A DNA stretch of 64,000 nt, from positions 62,001 through 126,000 of the forward strand of contig CAWBAK010000005.1 of the NCBI GenBank assembly GCA_963786805.1. Reading direction: 5' to 3'. The notes beneath the pieces were generated by a model, which saw only the letters and a list, made by a program, of their open reading frames with translations, made no database searches and was not told where the DNA came from. Source of the stretch: CALGFI01 sp963786805. GTDB lineage: Bacteria > Actinomycetota > UBA4738 > HRBIN12. Position 1 is the stretch's first letter, and the number at the start of each line of letters is the position of its first letter. Shown here piece after piece: positions 41,741 through 51,365 of this stretch. Made by a program: the position numbers and the translations under genes.

Positions 41741-44136
41741 AGGTCGTCCACTCCTGGCTGCGCGAGCTCGTCCCGACCGACCTGTCGGCCGAGGAGCTCG
41801 CCGAGCTCCTCACGGATCGGGGCGCCGAGGTCGGATCCGTGGACCGCCCGTGGGAGCGGCTCTCGGGTGTCGTCGTGGCGCGCGTCGTCGAGGTGCGTGA
41901 CCACCCCGACGCCGACCACCTCTGCATCGCGCGCATCCAGACCGGGGCGGGGGAGCAGGAGGTCGTCGTCGGCGTTCGCAACATGAAGCCCGGCGATCTC
42001 GTTCCGCTCGCCCCGCCGGGCGCGACCCTTCCGGCGCTGCCGGAGCCGCTCACCGCTCGGAAGATCCGAGGCGTCGTATCGAACGGGATGCTCTGCTCGC
42101 CGATGGAGCTCGGGATCGCCCCGAGCCACGAGGGCATCCTCATCCTGCCGCCTGAGTTCGAGCTCGGTCAGGACGTGAAGCACGCGCTCGGACTCGACGA
42201 CGCGGTCCTGGACGTCGAGGTCACCCCGAACCGCCCCGACTTCCTCTCGGTCCTCGGGATCGCTCGCGAGGTCTCGGCCGCGACGGGCACGCCCGTCGTC
42301 ATGCCCGACGCGTCGCTGGAGGAGGCGGCGGAGTCTGCCGAAGACGTGGCCTCGCTCGAGGTCCTCGACCAGGAACGGTGTCCCCGGTACCTCGCGCGGG
42401 TCGTGCGCGGCATCCGGCACGTGCCGTCGCCGATCACCGTCCAGGCGCGGCTGACGGCGGCGGGGATGCGACCGATCTCCGCCGTCGTGGACGCGACGAA
42501 CTACGCGATGCTCGAGGTCGGACAGCCCTTGCACCCGTTCGATCTCGCGCTCCTGAAAGGCCCCGGGATCGTCGTTCGGCGCGCGGACGAGGGCGAGAAG
42601 CTCGTCACCCTGGACGAGGTCGAGCGCACCTTCACCGCGGACGATCTGTTGATCTGCGACGTCGAGCGCCCGGTCGCCGTCGCCGGGATCATGGGCGGCG
42701 CGCTCGCCGAGGTCTCGGAGGCCACCACCGACATCCTGCTCGAGAGCGCCTGGTTCCGTCGCGAGGGGATCCAGCGCACCCGCCGGCGCCTGGACCTTTC
42801 CACCGAGGCGTCGATGCGCTTCGAGCGGGGAACCGACCCCGAGGGCGTGCCGCTCGGCGCCGATCGAGCGAGCCGGTTGATGGTCGAATGGTGCGGCGCG
42901 ACGGTGCTCCGAGGTTCGCTCGAGGTCGGCGGCCCTCCGCCGCGGCGCGCGGTCGAGCTTCGGGCCTCGCGCGCATCCGCGGTGATCGGGTACCCCGTCT
43001 CCACCGCCGATGCCGCCGCGGTGTTCGACCGGCTCGGCATCCCGCACGAGACCGCCGACGAGGACAAGGTCCGCGTCGAGATCCCCGGTTATCGCGTGGA
43101 CCTCGAACGCGAGGTCGACCTGATCGAGGAGGTGGCGCGCATCCAGGGCTACGAACGGATCGGGTCGACGCTGCCGCCCGTGAGACAGGCCGGCGGGCTT
43201 CCCCATCGCTACGCGTTCCTCGGCAGGGTGCGCGGTGCGCTCGTGCGCGCCGGCCTTCGCGAGGTCCGGCAGATCCCCTTCGCGTCGGAGGCGGATCTCC
43301 AGATGACGGGCGACCGCGACGCGGTCCGCGTGACGAACCCGCTCGTCCCGGAGGAAGGCTGGCTCCGCACGAGCCTGACACCGGGCTTGCTCAAGATCCT
43401 TCGACGAAACGCCGCCCGCCAGGTCCGCTCGGTGGCCATCTTCGAGGTGAGCACCGTCTTCCGCCGGGTGGGCGACCGGGCCGAGGAGCGGCCGATGGTG
43501 GCGTTCGCGTTGACCGGCGCGGCCGATCCCGGCTGGGCGGGCGGCGGCCAGACGTTCGACTTCTTCGATGCGAAGGGCGTGGTCGAGAGCCTCATGGCGG
43601 CGCTGGGGATCGAATGGACCTTGGACGGGGCCTCCGGATCGAACGCGGAGGCGCCGGGCTCGCCGTTCCATCCGGGTCGTGCCGGGTTCGTGCTCTCGCG
43701 CGACGGCGAGCGGGTCGGCATCGCCGGCGAGATCCACCCGAAGGTGGCGGCCTCGTTCGACATCCCCGGCCGTGTCGGCGTGGGCGAGCTCGAGGTGAGC
43801 ACCCTGATAGACCTGGCGCCGAGCGTGGTGCGGGTGCGCGACGTTCCCCGGTACCCGCCGGTGCGACGCGACCTCGCGTTCACGGTCGATGCCGGCACGC
43901 CGGCGGGCGCCGTGCAGTCGGCGCTCGAGGAGGCGGCCGGCGAGCTGCTGGACTCGTGCCTCCTGTTCGATGTCCACCGCGGCCCTCCGCTCCCCGAGGG
44001 CAGGAAGAGCCTGGCCTTCTCGGTGGACTTCCGAGCCTCGGACCGGACCCTGACCGACGCCGAGGCCAACGAGGCCGTCGCGGCCATCGCCGCCCGGCTG
44101 GCCGAGGACTTCGGCGCCGAGCTCCGTTCCGCCTGA
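41737..44136 (+). CDS. pheT: phenylalanyl-tRNA synthetase beta subunit
   Basis: A 799-residue protein with the tRNA-binding domain (VVVARVVEVRDHPDADHLCIARI), the B3/B4 editing domain (HPFDLALLKG), B5 (PVSTADAAAVFDRLGIPHE), the core with EEVARIQGYERI, and the C-terminal anticodon-binding FDX-ACB domain (PRYPPVRRDLAFTVD). It works with PheS as an alpha2-beta2 tetramer. GTG start inside the pheS stop. Confidence 0.97.
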   Translation: MKVVHSWLRELVPTDLSAEELAELLTDRGAEVGSVDRPWERLSGVVVARVVEVRDHPDADHLCIARIQTGAGEQEVVVGVRNMKPGDLVPLAPPGATLPALPEPLTARKIRGVVSNGMLCSPMELGIAPSHEGILILPPEFELGQDVKHALGLDDAVLDVEVTPNRPDFLSVLGIAREVSAATGTPVVMPDASLEEAAESAEDVASLEVLDQERCPRYLARVVRGIRHVPSPITVQARLTAAGMRPISAVVDATNYAMLEVGQPLHPFDLALLKGPGIVVRRADEGEKLVTLDEVERTFTADDLLICDVERPVAVAGIMGGALAEVSEATTDILLESAWFRREGIQRTRRRLDLSTEASMRFERGTDPEGVPLGADRASRLMVEWCGATVLRGSLEVGGPPPRRAVELRASRASAVIGYPVSTADAAAVFDRLGIPHETADEDKVRVEIPGYRVDLEREVDLIEEVARIQGYERIGSTLPPVRQAGGLPHRYAFLGRVRGALVRAGLREVRQIPFASEADLQMTGDRDAVRVTNPLVPEEGWLRTSLTPGLLKILRRNAARQVRSVAIFEVSTVFRRVGDRAEERPMVAFALTGAADPGWAGGGQTFDFFDAKGVVESLMAALGIEWTLDGASGSNAEAPGSPFHPGRAGFVLSRDGERVGIAGEIHPKVAASFDIPGRVGVGELEVSTLIDLAPSVVRVRDVPRYPPVRRDLAFTVDAGTPAGAVQSALEEAAGELLDSCLLFDVHRGPPLPEGRKSLAFSVDFRASDRTLTDAEANEAVAAIAARLAEDFGAELRSA

Positions 44137-44197
44137 GGACGTCGAGCCCGCGACCTGCGGGGTTCGCAGGCGAAAGCAAGCGCAGGCCCCTCGTCGA

Positions 44198-44203
44198 TAG
44201 ACT
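44198..44203 (+). promoter_or_regulatory. -10 box of a leaderless-type argF promoter
   Basis: TAGACT ends 6 bp before the GTG of argF, which would place the first base of the mRNA on or beside the start codon. There is no ribosome-binding site. Confidence 0.5.
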
Positions 44204-44209
44204 TGCCTC

Positions 44210-45130
44210 GTGGAGCGCGACTACCTGTCCGTCGACGATCTGTCGCCAGAAGAGCTGGCCGGCGTGCTCGACCTGTCGGGCAAGGTCAAGGCCCATCCCG
44301 GCGATGTCGCCGATGCCTTGCGGCGGAAGTCGGTGGCCATGATCTTCGAGAAGCCCTCGACGAGGACCCGGGTCTCGTTCGAGGTCGCCATCGCCTCGAC
44401 CGGGGCGCATCCGGTGGCGCTGTCCTCGCAGGAGCTCCAGCTCGGGCGGGGGGAGACGATCGAGGACACCGGACGGGTGCTGTCGCGCTACGTCGACGCC
44501 ATCGTGCTCCGCACCTTCGAGCAGGAGCGCTTGGAGCTCATCGCCTCCGCGGCGAGCGTGCCGGTGGTCAACGCGCTCTCGGACTTCGAGCATCCGTGCC
44601 AGTGCCTCGCGGACCTCCTCACGATCCGCGAGATCAAGGGAGAGCTCGCCGGCCGCACGCTCACCTACCTGGGCGACGGCAACAACGTCACCCACTCGCT
44701 GCTGCTCGGCGGGGCCAAGACCGGGATGCACGTGCGCGTGGCGACACCGCCCGGTTTCGAGCCGATCCCGCAGATCGTGCAGCGCGCGACGGAGATCGCC
44801 GAGGGAACGGGCGGGAGCGTCCTGTTGACGAACGATCCTCGCGAGGCAGCGGCGGGGGCCGACGTCCTCTACACGGATGTGTGGGCCAGCATGGGGCAGG
44901 AGGCAGAGAGCGACGAGCGTGCGCTCGTGTTCCCGGCGTATCGGCTCGATCAGGGGAAGGTCGACGTCGCGAGGCCGGACGTCACGGTCCTGCACTGTCT
45001 CCCGGCGCACCGCGGGCAGGAGATCACCGACGAGGTGATCGACGGACCGCACTCGGCCGTCTGGGACCAGGCGGAGAATCGCCTGCACACGCAGAAGGCG
45101 CTTCTGCTCTGGCTGCTCGGCGCCGCCTGA
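44210..45130 (+). CDS. argF: ornithine carbamoyltransferase
   Basis: Makes citrulline from ornithine and carbamoyl phosphate. In 306 residues: the carbamoyl phosphate loop FEKPSTRTRVSFEVA, HPCQCLADLLTI, and the ornithine-specific VLHCLPAHRGQEITDEV, which separates it from aspartate transcarbamylases such as pyrB. It stands alone, apart from other arginine genes. It shares carbamoyl phosphate with the pyr operon. Confidence 0.96.
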   Translation: MERDYLSVDDLSPEELAGVLDLSGKVKAHPGDVADALRRKSVAMIFEKPSTRTRVSFEVAIASTGAHPVALSSQELQLGRGETIEDTGRVLSRYVDAIVLRTFEQERLELIASAASVPVVNALSDFEHPCQCLADLLTIREIKGELAGRTLTYLGDGNNVTHSLLLGGAKTGMHVRVATPPGFEPIPQIVQRATEIAEGTGGSVLLTNDPREAAAGADVLYTDVWASMGQEAESDERALVFPAYRLDQGKVDVARPDVTVLHCLPAHRGQEITDEVIDGPHSAVWDQAENRLHTQKALLLWLLGAA

Positions 45131-45147
45131 GTCCGGAGGTGCGCTGA

Positions 45148-46869
45148 GTGCCGCGCGCGAACGACGCCGTCGAGGCGGCACTGTTCGAGTACTCCGAGCT
45201 CCTGTCGATCGTCACCGACGATCGCTTCAAGCCGCGCGCCTACGAGAAGGCCGCTCGAGCGGTCGGTGGGTACCCGGCCGACCTCGACGGGATGGAGCTC
45301 GCGGAGATCCTCGCGATCCCCGGCGTCGGCAAGTCGATCGGCGAGAAGGTCGAGGAGTTCCTCCGAACGGGATCGATGGCCGGTCTGGAGGAGCTACGAA
45401 CGAAGATCCCCCCGGGTGTCCGGGAGATGACCGCGATCGCCGGCCTCGGCCCGAAGAAGGCCATGGTCCTGTACCGGGAGCTCGGGATCTCGGATGTGGA
45501 GGAGCTCCGGCATGCGCTCGACGCCGGGCAGCTCGCCGGGCTGAAGGGGTTCGGCGCCCGGAGCGAGGAGAACATCCGGCGCGGGATCCAGCGGCTCAGC
45601 CAGCAGAGCGGGCGGGCGCTGATCTCGGCCGCGATGGACCTCGCCGAGTACTTCCTGGAGCGGCTCGGCGCGCGCGAGGACGTCCAGCGGATCGAGTACG
45701 CGGGCTCGCTTCGGCGTATGGCCGAGACGATCGGCGACGTCGATCTCCTCGCCGCGAGCGAGGACCCCGAGGCGGTGATGGAGGCCTTCACCGGCGTGGG
45801 CATCGTGGAGCGCGTCATCGCCAAGGGCGACAAGAAGACGAGCGTGATGACCCGCAAGGGGCTCCAGGTCGACCTCCGGATCGTTCCGCTCGAGGCCTGG
45901 GGCGCCGCGATGATCTACTTCACCGGCTCCAAGGCCCACAACATCCGGATCCGCGAGATGGCGGTCCGCAAGGGCCTGAAGCTGAACGAGTACGGCCTGT
46001 TCCGAGCCAAGTCCGGAACGCTGATCGTCGCCCGGACCGAGGAGGAGGTCTACGCGAAGCTCGGCCTTCCCTGGATCCCGCCGACGCTTCGGGAGGATCG
46101 AGGCGAGATCGAGGCGGCGCTCGACGGCACCCTGCCCGACGTCCTTTCGCAGAAGCAGCTGCGCGGAGACCTCCACACGCACACCAAGCTGACCGACGGG
46201 CAGGCCACGCTCGAGCAGATGCTCGATGCCGCCTCGGAGATGGGCTACGCGTACTACGCCGTCACCGACCACGCGCCGAACCTGTTCATGCAGCGGATGA
46301 CCGACGAGAAGATGCTGGCGCAGCGGGAGCAGCTCCGCGCGCTCCAGGAGCGCTACCCGAAGATGACGCTGCTCCACGGCTCGGAGCTGAACATCGACGC
46401 CGAGGGGAACGTCGACTGGGGGCCGGAGTTCCTCGAGGGGTTCGACGTCACCGTCGCCTCCGTCCACTCGCACTTCACCCAGCCCAAGGACGAGATGACG
46501 CGCCGGATCATCCGGGCGATGGAGAACCCGTACGTTAACGTCATCGGCCACCCGACCACCAGGAAGATCAACCAACGGGAGCCGGTCGAGTTCGATCTGG
46601 ACGAGGTCTTCCGTGCGGCCGCCCGAACCGGCACCGCGCTCGAGGTCAGCGCCTATCCGGACCGGCTCGATCTGAAGGACGAGCACATCCTGTGGGCGAA
46701 GCGGCACGGAGCGAAGTTCGCCGTCGACACGGACTCGCACGCGACGACCCACCTCGCGCTCATGCGCTACGGCATCGGGTCGGCTCAGCGCGGCTGGCTC
46801 ACGAAGGACGACGTGATCAACGCGTGGCCGCTCGCGAAGCTCAGGACGTTCCTGCGGAAGGGCCGGTGA
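45148..46869 (+). CDS. polX: DNA polymerase X with PHP domain
   Basis: Residues 1-320 are a family X polymerase: an 8-kDa-like helical domain with helix-hairpin-helix (ILAIPGVGKSIGEKVEEFL), a second HhH (AIAGLGPKKAMVLYRELG), and the catalytic GDVDLLAA and VDLRIV aspartates. Residues 335-573 are a PHP metal-dependent exonuclease domain (GDLHTHTKLTDG, AVTDHAPN, SVHSHF, DTDSHATTHL). Bacterial PolX proteins act in gap-filling repair. An AGGAGGT-like Shine-Dalgarno (GGAGG) precedes the GTG. mpg overlaps the stop, forming a repair pair. Confidence 0.95.
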   Translation: MPRANDAVEAALFEYSELLSIVTDDRFKPRAYEKAARAVGGYPADLDGMELAEILAIPGVGKSIGEKVEEFLRTGSMAGLEELRTKIPPGVREMTAIAGLGPKKAMVLYRELGISDVEELRHALDAGQLAGLKGFGARSEENIRRGIQRLSQQSGRALISAAMDLAEYFLERLGAREDVQRIEYAGSLRRMAETIGDVDLLAASEDPEAVMEAFTGVGIVERVIAKGDKKTSVMTRKGLQVDLRIVPLEAWGAAMIYFTGSKAHNIRIREMAVRKGLKLNEYGLFRAKSGTLIVARTEEEVYAKLGLPWIPPTLREDRGEIEAALDGTLPDVLSQKQLRGDLHTHTKLTDGQATLEQMLDAASEMGYAYYAVTDHAPNLFMQRMTDEKMLAQREQLRALQERYPKMTLLHGSELNIDAEGNVDWGPEFLEGFDVTVASVHSHFTQPKDEMTRRIIRAMENPYVNVIGHPTTRKINQREPVEFDLDEVFRAAARTGTALEVSAYPDRLDLKDEHILWAKRHGAKFAVDTDSHATTHLALMRYGIGSAQRGWLTKDDVINAWPLAKLRTFLRKGR

Positions 46870-47501
46870 GGCTCGGTCCGCGGCTGCCGCGGTCCTTCTT
46901 CGCGCGTCCCTCGACCGTCGTCGCGCCGGAGCTTCTCGGCCGCATCCTCGTCCGGATCCTGCCCGACGGAACGCGGCTCGCGGCGCGGCTCGTCGAGGTC
47001 GAGGCGTACGGGCCGAAGGACCCGGCGAGCCATGCGTATCGCGGCCCGACCCCGCGCAACCTCGTCATGTTCGGTCCGCCCGGGCGGCTGTACGTGTATT
47101 TCACGTACGGCATGCACTTCTGCTCGAACGTCGTGACGGGTCGTGACGGCGAGGGGAGCGCGGTGCTGCTTCGAGCCGCGGAGCCGATCGAGGGCCTGGA
47201 CGTGATGGCGGAGAACCGCGGTCTCGACGTCCTCCCACGGCTGTGCGGCGGCCCCGGGAACCTGACGAAGGCGTTCGGGATCGGGCGACCGGAGAACGGT
47301 GTGGACCTGGCGCGAGACGGATCGCTCCACCTGCGCGCCGGCGAACCCCTGACGCGGCGCCGGATCGCCCGGTCGACGCGGGTCGGCGTCAACGTCGGCA
47401 TCGAGCCGCGCTGGAGGTTCTTCGAGCGGGGAAGCGCCTACGTCTCTCCGGGCCGTCCCACACCGGTCCCGGGTGCCGTCACGGGTTCACGACGATCGTG
47501 A
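46866..47501 (+). CDS. mpg: 3-methyladenine DNA glycosylase (MPG/AAG family)
   Basis: A 211-residue alkylpurine glycosylase: VVAPELLGRILVR, the active-site VEVEAYGPKDPASHAYRG, MFGPPGRLYVYFTYGMHFCSNVV, RLCGGPGNLTKAFGI. It removes alkylated purines in base-excision repair. The GTG start overlaps polX (GTGA). Its 3' end overlaps the convergent penicillin-binding protein gene by 23 bp. Confidence 0.94.
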   Translation: MRLGPRLPRSFFARPSTVVAPELLGRILVRILPDGTRLAARLVEVEAYGPKDPASHAYRGPTPRNLVMFGPPGRLYVYFTYGMHFCSNVVTGRDGEGSAVLLRAAEPIEGLDVMAENRGLDVLPRLCGGPGNLTKAFGIGRPENGVDLARDGSLHLRAGEPLTRRRIARSTRVGVNVGIEPRWRFFERGSAYVSPGRPTPVPGAVTGSRRS

Positions 47502-49992
47502 CGGTCGAGCCGGTCTGCGCTTGGCCGCCACTCGGCGACTGCTGCCACACGACCCCCGGCTCGTAGAAGCACTTGGGATCGGCCGGGTCGCATTCCTGCT
47601 CCTGCACGATGGAGACCTCGAAGCCCGCGTTGCGAAGGATCGAGCTCGCCGGTCCGGCCCGCAGCCCGATGACGCTCGGTACCTCGGCGGTCTGGGGCTC
47701 GATCGGGCCTCGCGCGACCGTGATCGTGACGGTGCCCGTCTGGATCAGCGAGGTTCCCCCTCGTGGCTCCTGGTCGATCACCGTGTCCGAGGGCTGGTCC
47801 GAGACCGCGTGCTCGATGGCGACGTTGAACCCCGCGGAACGCAACGCGCCGATCGCCGCGTCCTTCCCGAGCCCGATGACCGAGGGCACGATGAGCACCT
47901 GGTAGGAGGTCGGCTGCGTGCAGACCTCGAGGTTGGGCTCGGACCCGGCGACGAACTGGAGGGTGTCGATGTCCTGCGGCGGCGTGAACGGGTTCGCGAG
48001 GCAACCTTGCGTCACGTCGATCCGGAGCGTGACGTACTCCACCTCGGGCGCGATGGCGAACTCCTTCACCGGCATCCGGGAGGTGGCCTCGAACATGAAG
48101 GCCCTCCAGATCTGCGCCGGCCACGTGCCGCCGTAGACGGTCGAGATCCGGACGTTGCCGCAGCACATGGGGATCTGGCCCTGCGGGAAACCGACCCAGA
48201 CGGCCGTCGCGATCTGGGGGATCGCGCCCACGAACCACGCGTCGCTCGCGTTCTGCGCCGTCCCGGTCTTGCCGAACTGCGGCCGCCCGATGTTCGCGGC
48301 CGTGCCGGTGCCCCCCGAGACGACGCCCTTGAGGATGTCGACGGCCTCCTGGGCGATCGCGGGTTCGACCGACTGCGTCGGCCGGGCGTTGCTCTGGTAG
48401 ATGACCTCGCCGTCGCGTGTCGTGATCGAGACCACGGGGGTCGGCTGGACGTGCTGACCTGCGAACGCCAGCGTTCCGAACGCGGACGCCATCTCGAGCG
48501 TGCTCACCTCGTTCACGCCGAGCACCGCGGAGGGGACCGCCGCGAGCGGCCCGCTCGGCTCGGTGGTGCGAGGGCAGCAGCGGATCCCCATCCGGACCGC
48601 GGCTTCGACGGTCATCTGCGCCCCGACGTAGGGACTGCCCCCACCCATCACGCCGAGCAGGTTGGCGTACGCGACGTTCACCGAGTTGCGCGTGGCGCTC
48701 TCGAGCGAGATCGTTCCGTAGCTGCCGCCCTCGGCGTTGTGCGGCTCCCAGTACGTCCCGTCCTGCAGCAGGATGTGTGCCGATGATCCGTTCAGCGAGG
48801 TCGAGCGTGTGAGACCGCTCTCGAGCGCGGCGACGAGCGCGAACGGCTTGAACGCCGAACCCGCCTGGCGCCCGGTGCTCCCGCCGGTGGCGAGGTTGAT
48901 CCGGGCGTAACGGTCGTCCTCGTTCCAGTAGTCCCGACCGCCCACCATCGCCAGCACGTACCCGGTCCGTGGATCGATCGCGGTGAGCGCGGCGAACGGG
49001 TCGGACGGAGACACGAGCACGGCCCGGACCGCGCGCTCGGCCGCGGCTTGCATCCGCGGGTCGATCGTCGTGACGATCCGGAGCCCACCCTCGAAGAGCA
49101 GCCTGTACCGATCCTCCGAGGTCTCTCCGAAACGCGGGTTCGATAGGAACCATTCCTTGAAGTAGTCGACGAAGTGCGGAGCCAGGTACGGCTGGTCGTC
49201 CTCCTCGTTCATGTGAAGCTCGATCGCCGACTGCGTCGCCTCCAGGTATCGCGACGGCTCGACCAGCCCGTCCTCCAGCATCCTGGCTAGCACGCGGTTG
49301 CGCCGGTTGCGCGCGCGGCTCGGGTGGGTCAGCGGGTCGTACGTGACGGGCGCCGCGATCGTGCCGGCCAGGAAGGCCGCCTCCTCGAGCGTCAGATCGA
49401 TCGGTTCCTTGTCGAAGTACGTGCGCGCGGCCGCCATGATCCCGTAGGCGCCGTTGCCGAAGTACACCGTGTTCAGGTATTTGGTGAGGATCTGCTCCTT
49501 GGTGAACCGCTGCTCCATCTGCCATGCGAGGTAGGCCTCGTTCAGTTTCCGAGTGATCGTCTGCTCGTCGCCGACATAGGCCTTCTTCACGAGTTGCTGC
49601 GTGATCGTGGAGCCGCCCTCCACGACGTCGCCGGTCGTCGCGTCGATGTAGGCGGCGCGAAGGAGCGCTCGCAGGTCAAGACCGCTGTGGTCGTAGAACC
49701 GTTGATCCTCGATCGCGACGACGGCGTCGCGGACGACCTCGGGGATCCGCGTCGCCCGGACGACGACCCGGTCCTCGCCGGCGTGCAGGCGCGTGATGAG
49801 CGCCCCGTTGGCGGCGTACAGGAAAGACGTCTGGGGGAGCTCGATGGCTTGCTGCCGGGCCTCGCGCAGCGTTGGCAGATCGCACGCTGAAGCGGCGAGG
49901 GCGCAAACCAACAAGGTCGCGACGAACGCGGGAGGAGCGTCGCGCCGAACGGCGCGCGGGAGGTCCCAGCCATGGGAGCTCAATCTTCGCAC
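47479..49992 (-). CDS. class A penicillin-binding protein with PASTA domains and a lipobox-like N terminus
   Basis: An 837-residue bifunctional wall synthase. The glycosyltransferase (GT51) domain has EDQRFYDHSGLD, GGSTITQQLVKKAYVG and YLNTVYFGNGAYGI. The transpeptidase has SxxK in GSAFKPFALV, SVN in TRNSVNVAYAN, and KTG in FGKTGTAQNASDAWFVG. Two PASTA repeats (each VPSVIGL...) end the protein. The N terminus (FVATLLVCALAASACDLP) is a short hydrophobic stretch ending in LAASAC, which looks like a lipobox rather than a plain membrane anchor. The frame is open far upstream through tyrS; GTG 49992 is chosen because it directly precedes this signal. Confidence 0.93.
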   Translation of the reverse strand: MRRLSSHGWDLPRAVRRDAPPAFVATLLVCALAASACDLPTLREARQQAIELPQTSFLYAANGALITRLHAGEDRVVVRATRIPEVVRDAVVAIEDQRFYDHSGLDLRALLRAAYIDATTGDVVEGGSTITQQLVKKAYVGDEQTITRKLNEAYLAWQMEQRFTKEQILTKYLNTVYFGNGAYGIMAAARTYFDKEPIDLTLEEAAFLAGTIAAPVTYDPLTHPSRARNRRNRVLARMLEDGLVEPSRYLEATQSAIELHMNEEDDQPYLAPHFVDYFKEWFLSNPRFGETSEDRYRLLFEGGLRIVTTIDPRMQAAAERAVRAVLVSPSDPFAALTAIDPRTGYVLAMVGGRDYWNEDDRYARINLATGGSTGRQAGSAFKPFALVAALESGLTRSTSLNGSSAHILLQDGTYWEPHNAEGGSYGTISLESATRNSVNVAYANLLGVMGGGSPYVGAQMTVEAAVRMGIRCCPRTTEPSGPLAAVPSAVLGVNEVSTLEMASAFGTLAFAGQHVQPTPVVSITTRDGEVIYQSNARPTQSVEPAIAQEAVDILKGVVSGGTGTAANIGRPQFGKTGTAQNASDAWFVGAIPQIATAVWVGFPQGQIPMCCGNVRISTVYGGTWPAQIWRAFMFEATSRMPVKEFAIAPEVEYVTLRIDVTQGCLANPFTPPQDIDTLQFVAGSEPNLEVCTQPTSYQVLIVPSVIGLGKDAAIGALRSAGFNVAIEHAVSDQPSDTVIDQEPRGGTSLIQTGTVTITVARGPIEPQTAEVPSVIGLRAGPASSILRNAGFEVSIVQEQECDPADPKCFYEPGVVWQQSPSGGQAQTGSTVTIVVNP

Positions 49993-50012
49993 GGCGGAAG
50001 AGTTCCCACTGC

Positions 50013-50018
50013 TAGCAT
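50013..50018 (+). promoter_or_regulatory. -10 box of tyrS in the divergent tyrS/PBP gap
   Basis: TAGCAT ends 10 bp before ATG 50029. It overlaps the palindrome GCTAGC, so the same short gap (36 bp between start codons) could also serve the minus-strand penicillin-binding protein gene. Confidence 0.4.
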
Positions 50019-50028
50019 CGCGTCGCCC

Positions 50029-51294
50029 ATGGGTCCCGCGGACCTCTCCACCCTGCTCTCCGGCCCGGCCGGCGTCGTCCCCGAGGACGGCCTCCGGGGC
50101 AAGCTCGAGCTCGGGCGTCCGTTGCGGGTCAAGCTGGGCCTGGACCCCACGGCGCCGGCGGTCACGCTCGGGTGGGCGGTCGTCCTTCGGAAGCTGCGGC
50201 AGTTCCAGGATGCCGGGCACGTCGCCGTCCTCATCGTCGGAGACTTCACCGCCAGGGTGGGTGACCCCTCCGGCAAGACCGAGACACGGCCCCGTCTGTC
50301 CAAGGAAGAGGTCGAGGAACACGCCCGGTTGCTGCTCGATCAGTTCTGGGCGATCCTCGACCCGGATCGGACCGAGGTCCGTCACAACTCTGAGTGGCTC
50401 GAGCCCCTCGACATGGAGGGCGTCTTGCGGCTGACGGCTTCGTACACGGTCGCGCGGATGCTCGAGCGCGACGACTTCGCCAAACGGTACGCGGAGGGAC
50501 AGCCGATCTCGATGATGGAGTTCCTCTACCCGCTGATGCAGGGCTACGACTCGGTCGCGGTCCAGGCGGACATCGAGCTCGGAGGCACGGATCAGCTGTT
50601 CAACCTCCTGGTCGGACGCGACCTGCAGCGCGAGTACGGGCAGGATCCGCAGGTCGCGCTCACGATGCCGCTGCTGGTGGGGACCGACGGCGTCCAGAAG
50701 ATGAGCCAGTCCCTCGGCAACTACGTGGGGATCGCCGATCCGCCGGACGAGATGTTCGGCAAGCTCACCAGGATCCCGGACGGGCTGATCGCGGACTACC
50801 GGCGCCTCACGCTGGACTTCTTCCGCGACTCGGCCGAAGCCGACCGCGTCGCCGCCGGCCTCGCTGACGGCTCCCTGGATCCCTGGGAGGAGAAGAAGCG
50901 CATGGCACGCGAGGTCGTCGACCGGTACCACGGCCCAGGCGCGGGGGACCGCGCCGAGGCCGAGTTCGACCGCGTCCACAAGGAGGGTGAGGTCCCGGAC
51001 GAGGTTCGGGACGTGATCGTGCCTCGGGCAGGGCTCCTGCTCCAGAAGAAGGACGGGGTGGTGGTGCTCGACCGCGCAGCGTTGCTTACTGAGCTCGGCC
51101 TTACCAGCACGAGGTCGGAGGCTCGGCGCCTGTTCGAGCAGCAAGGGGTCCGTCAAGACGGGACGCCGGTCAAGGACCCCGAGCTCCGTGTCGAGGTGCC
51201 TGGGCGTCCGGCGGAGGAGGCCCTCGCAGCACTCGTCGGCAGCGTGTGGCAGGTCGGCAAGCGCCGCTTCGCGAGGGTGGCGGGGCTCTCCTAG
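50029..51294 (+). CDS. tyrS: tyrosyl-tRNA synthetase
   Basis: A 421-residue class I synthetase: the HIGH-like region GLDPTAPAVTLGWAVVLRKLRQFQDAGH, IELGGTDQLFNLLVGRDLQ, the KMSKS loop GVQKMSQSLGNYVGI, and a C-terminal S4-like RNA-binding domain (SEARRLFEQQGVRQDGTPV). The HIGH motif is TLGW here, as in the TyrRS subclass with DPTAPxLTLG. ATG 50029 gives the normal N terminus; an earlier in-frame ATG at 49972 would overlap the divergent gene. Confidence 0.95.
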   Translation: MGPADLSTLLSGPAGVVPEDGLRGKLELGRPLRVKLGLDPTAPAVTLGWAVVLRKLRQFQDAGHVAVLIVGDFTARVGDPSGKTETRPRLSKEEVEEHARLLLDQFWAILDPDRTEVRHNSEWLEPLDMEGVLRLTASYTVARMLERDDFAKRYAEGQPISMMEFLYPLMQGYDSVAVQADIELGGTDQLFNLLVGRDLQREYGQDPQVALTMPLLVGTDGVQKMSQSLGNYVGIADPPDEMFGKLTRIPDGLIADYRRLTLDFFRDSAEADRVAAGLADGSLDPWEEKKRMAREVVDRYHGPGAGDRAEAEFDRVHKEGEVPDEVRDVIVPRAGLLLQKKDGVVVLDRAALLTELGLTSTRSEARRLFEQQGVRQDGTPVKDPELRVEVPGRPAEEALAALVGSVWQVGKRRFARVAGLS

Positions 51295-51326
51295 CGGCGG
51301 CCCGGACAAAGATGCGGGCCGCCGCT
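51293..51326 (+). terminator. intrinsic terminator of tyrS
   Basis: AGCGGCGGCCCG pairs perfectly with CGGGCCGCCGCT (12 bp) around a 10-base loop, starting within the tyrS stop codon. Confidence 0.7.
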
Positions 51327-51365
51327 CGAGCGTTACTTCTGATAACGACCGTTGCGGATGTGGAA

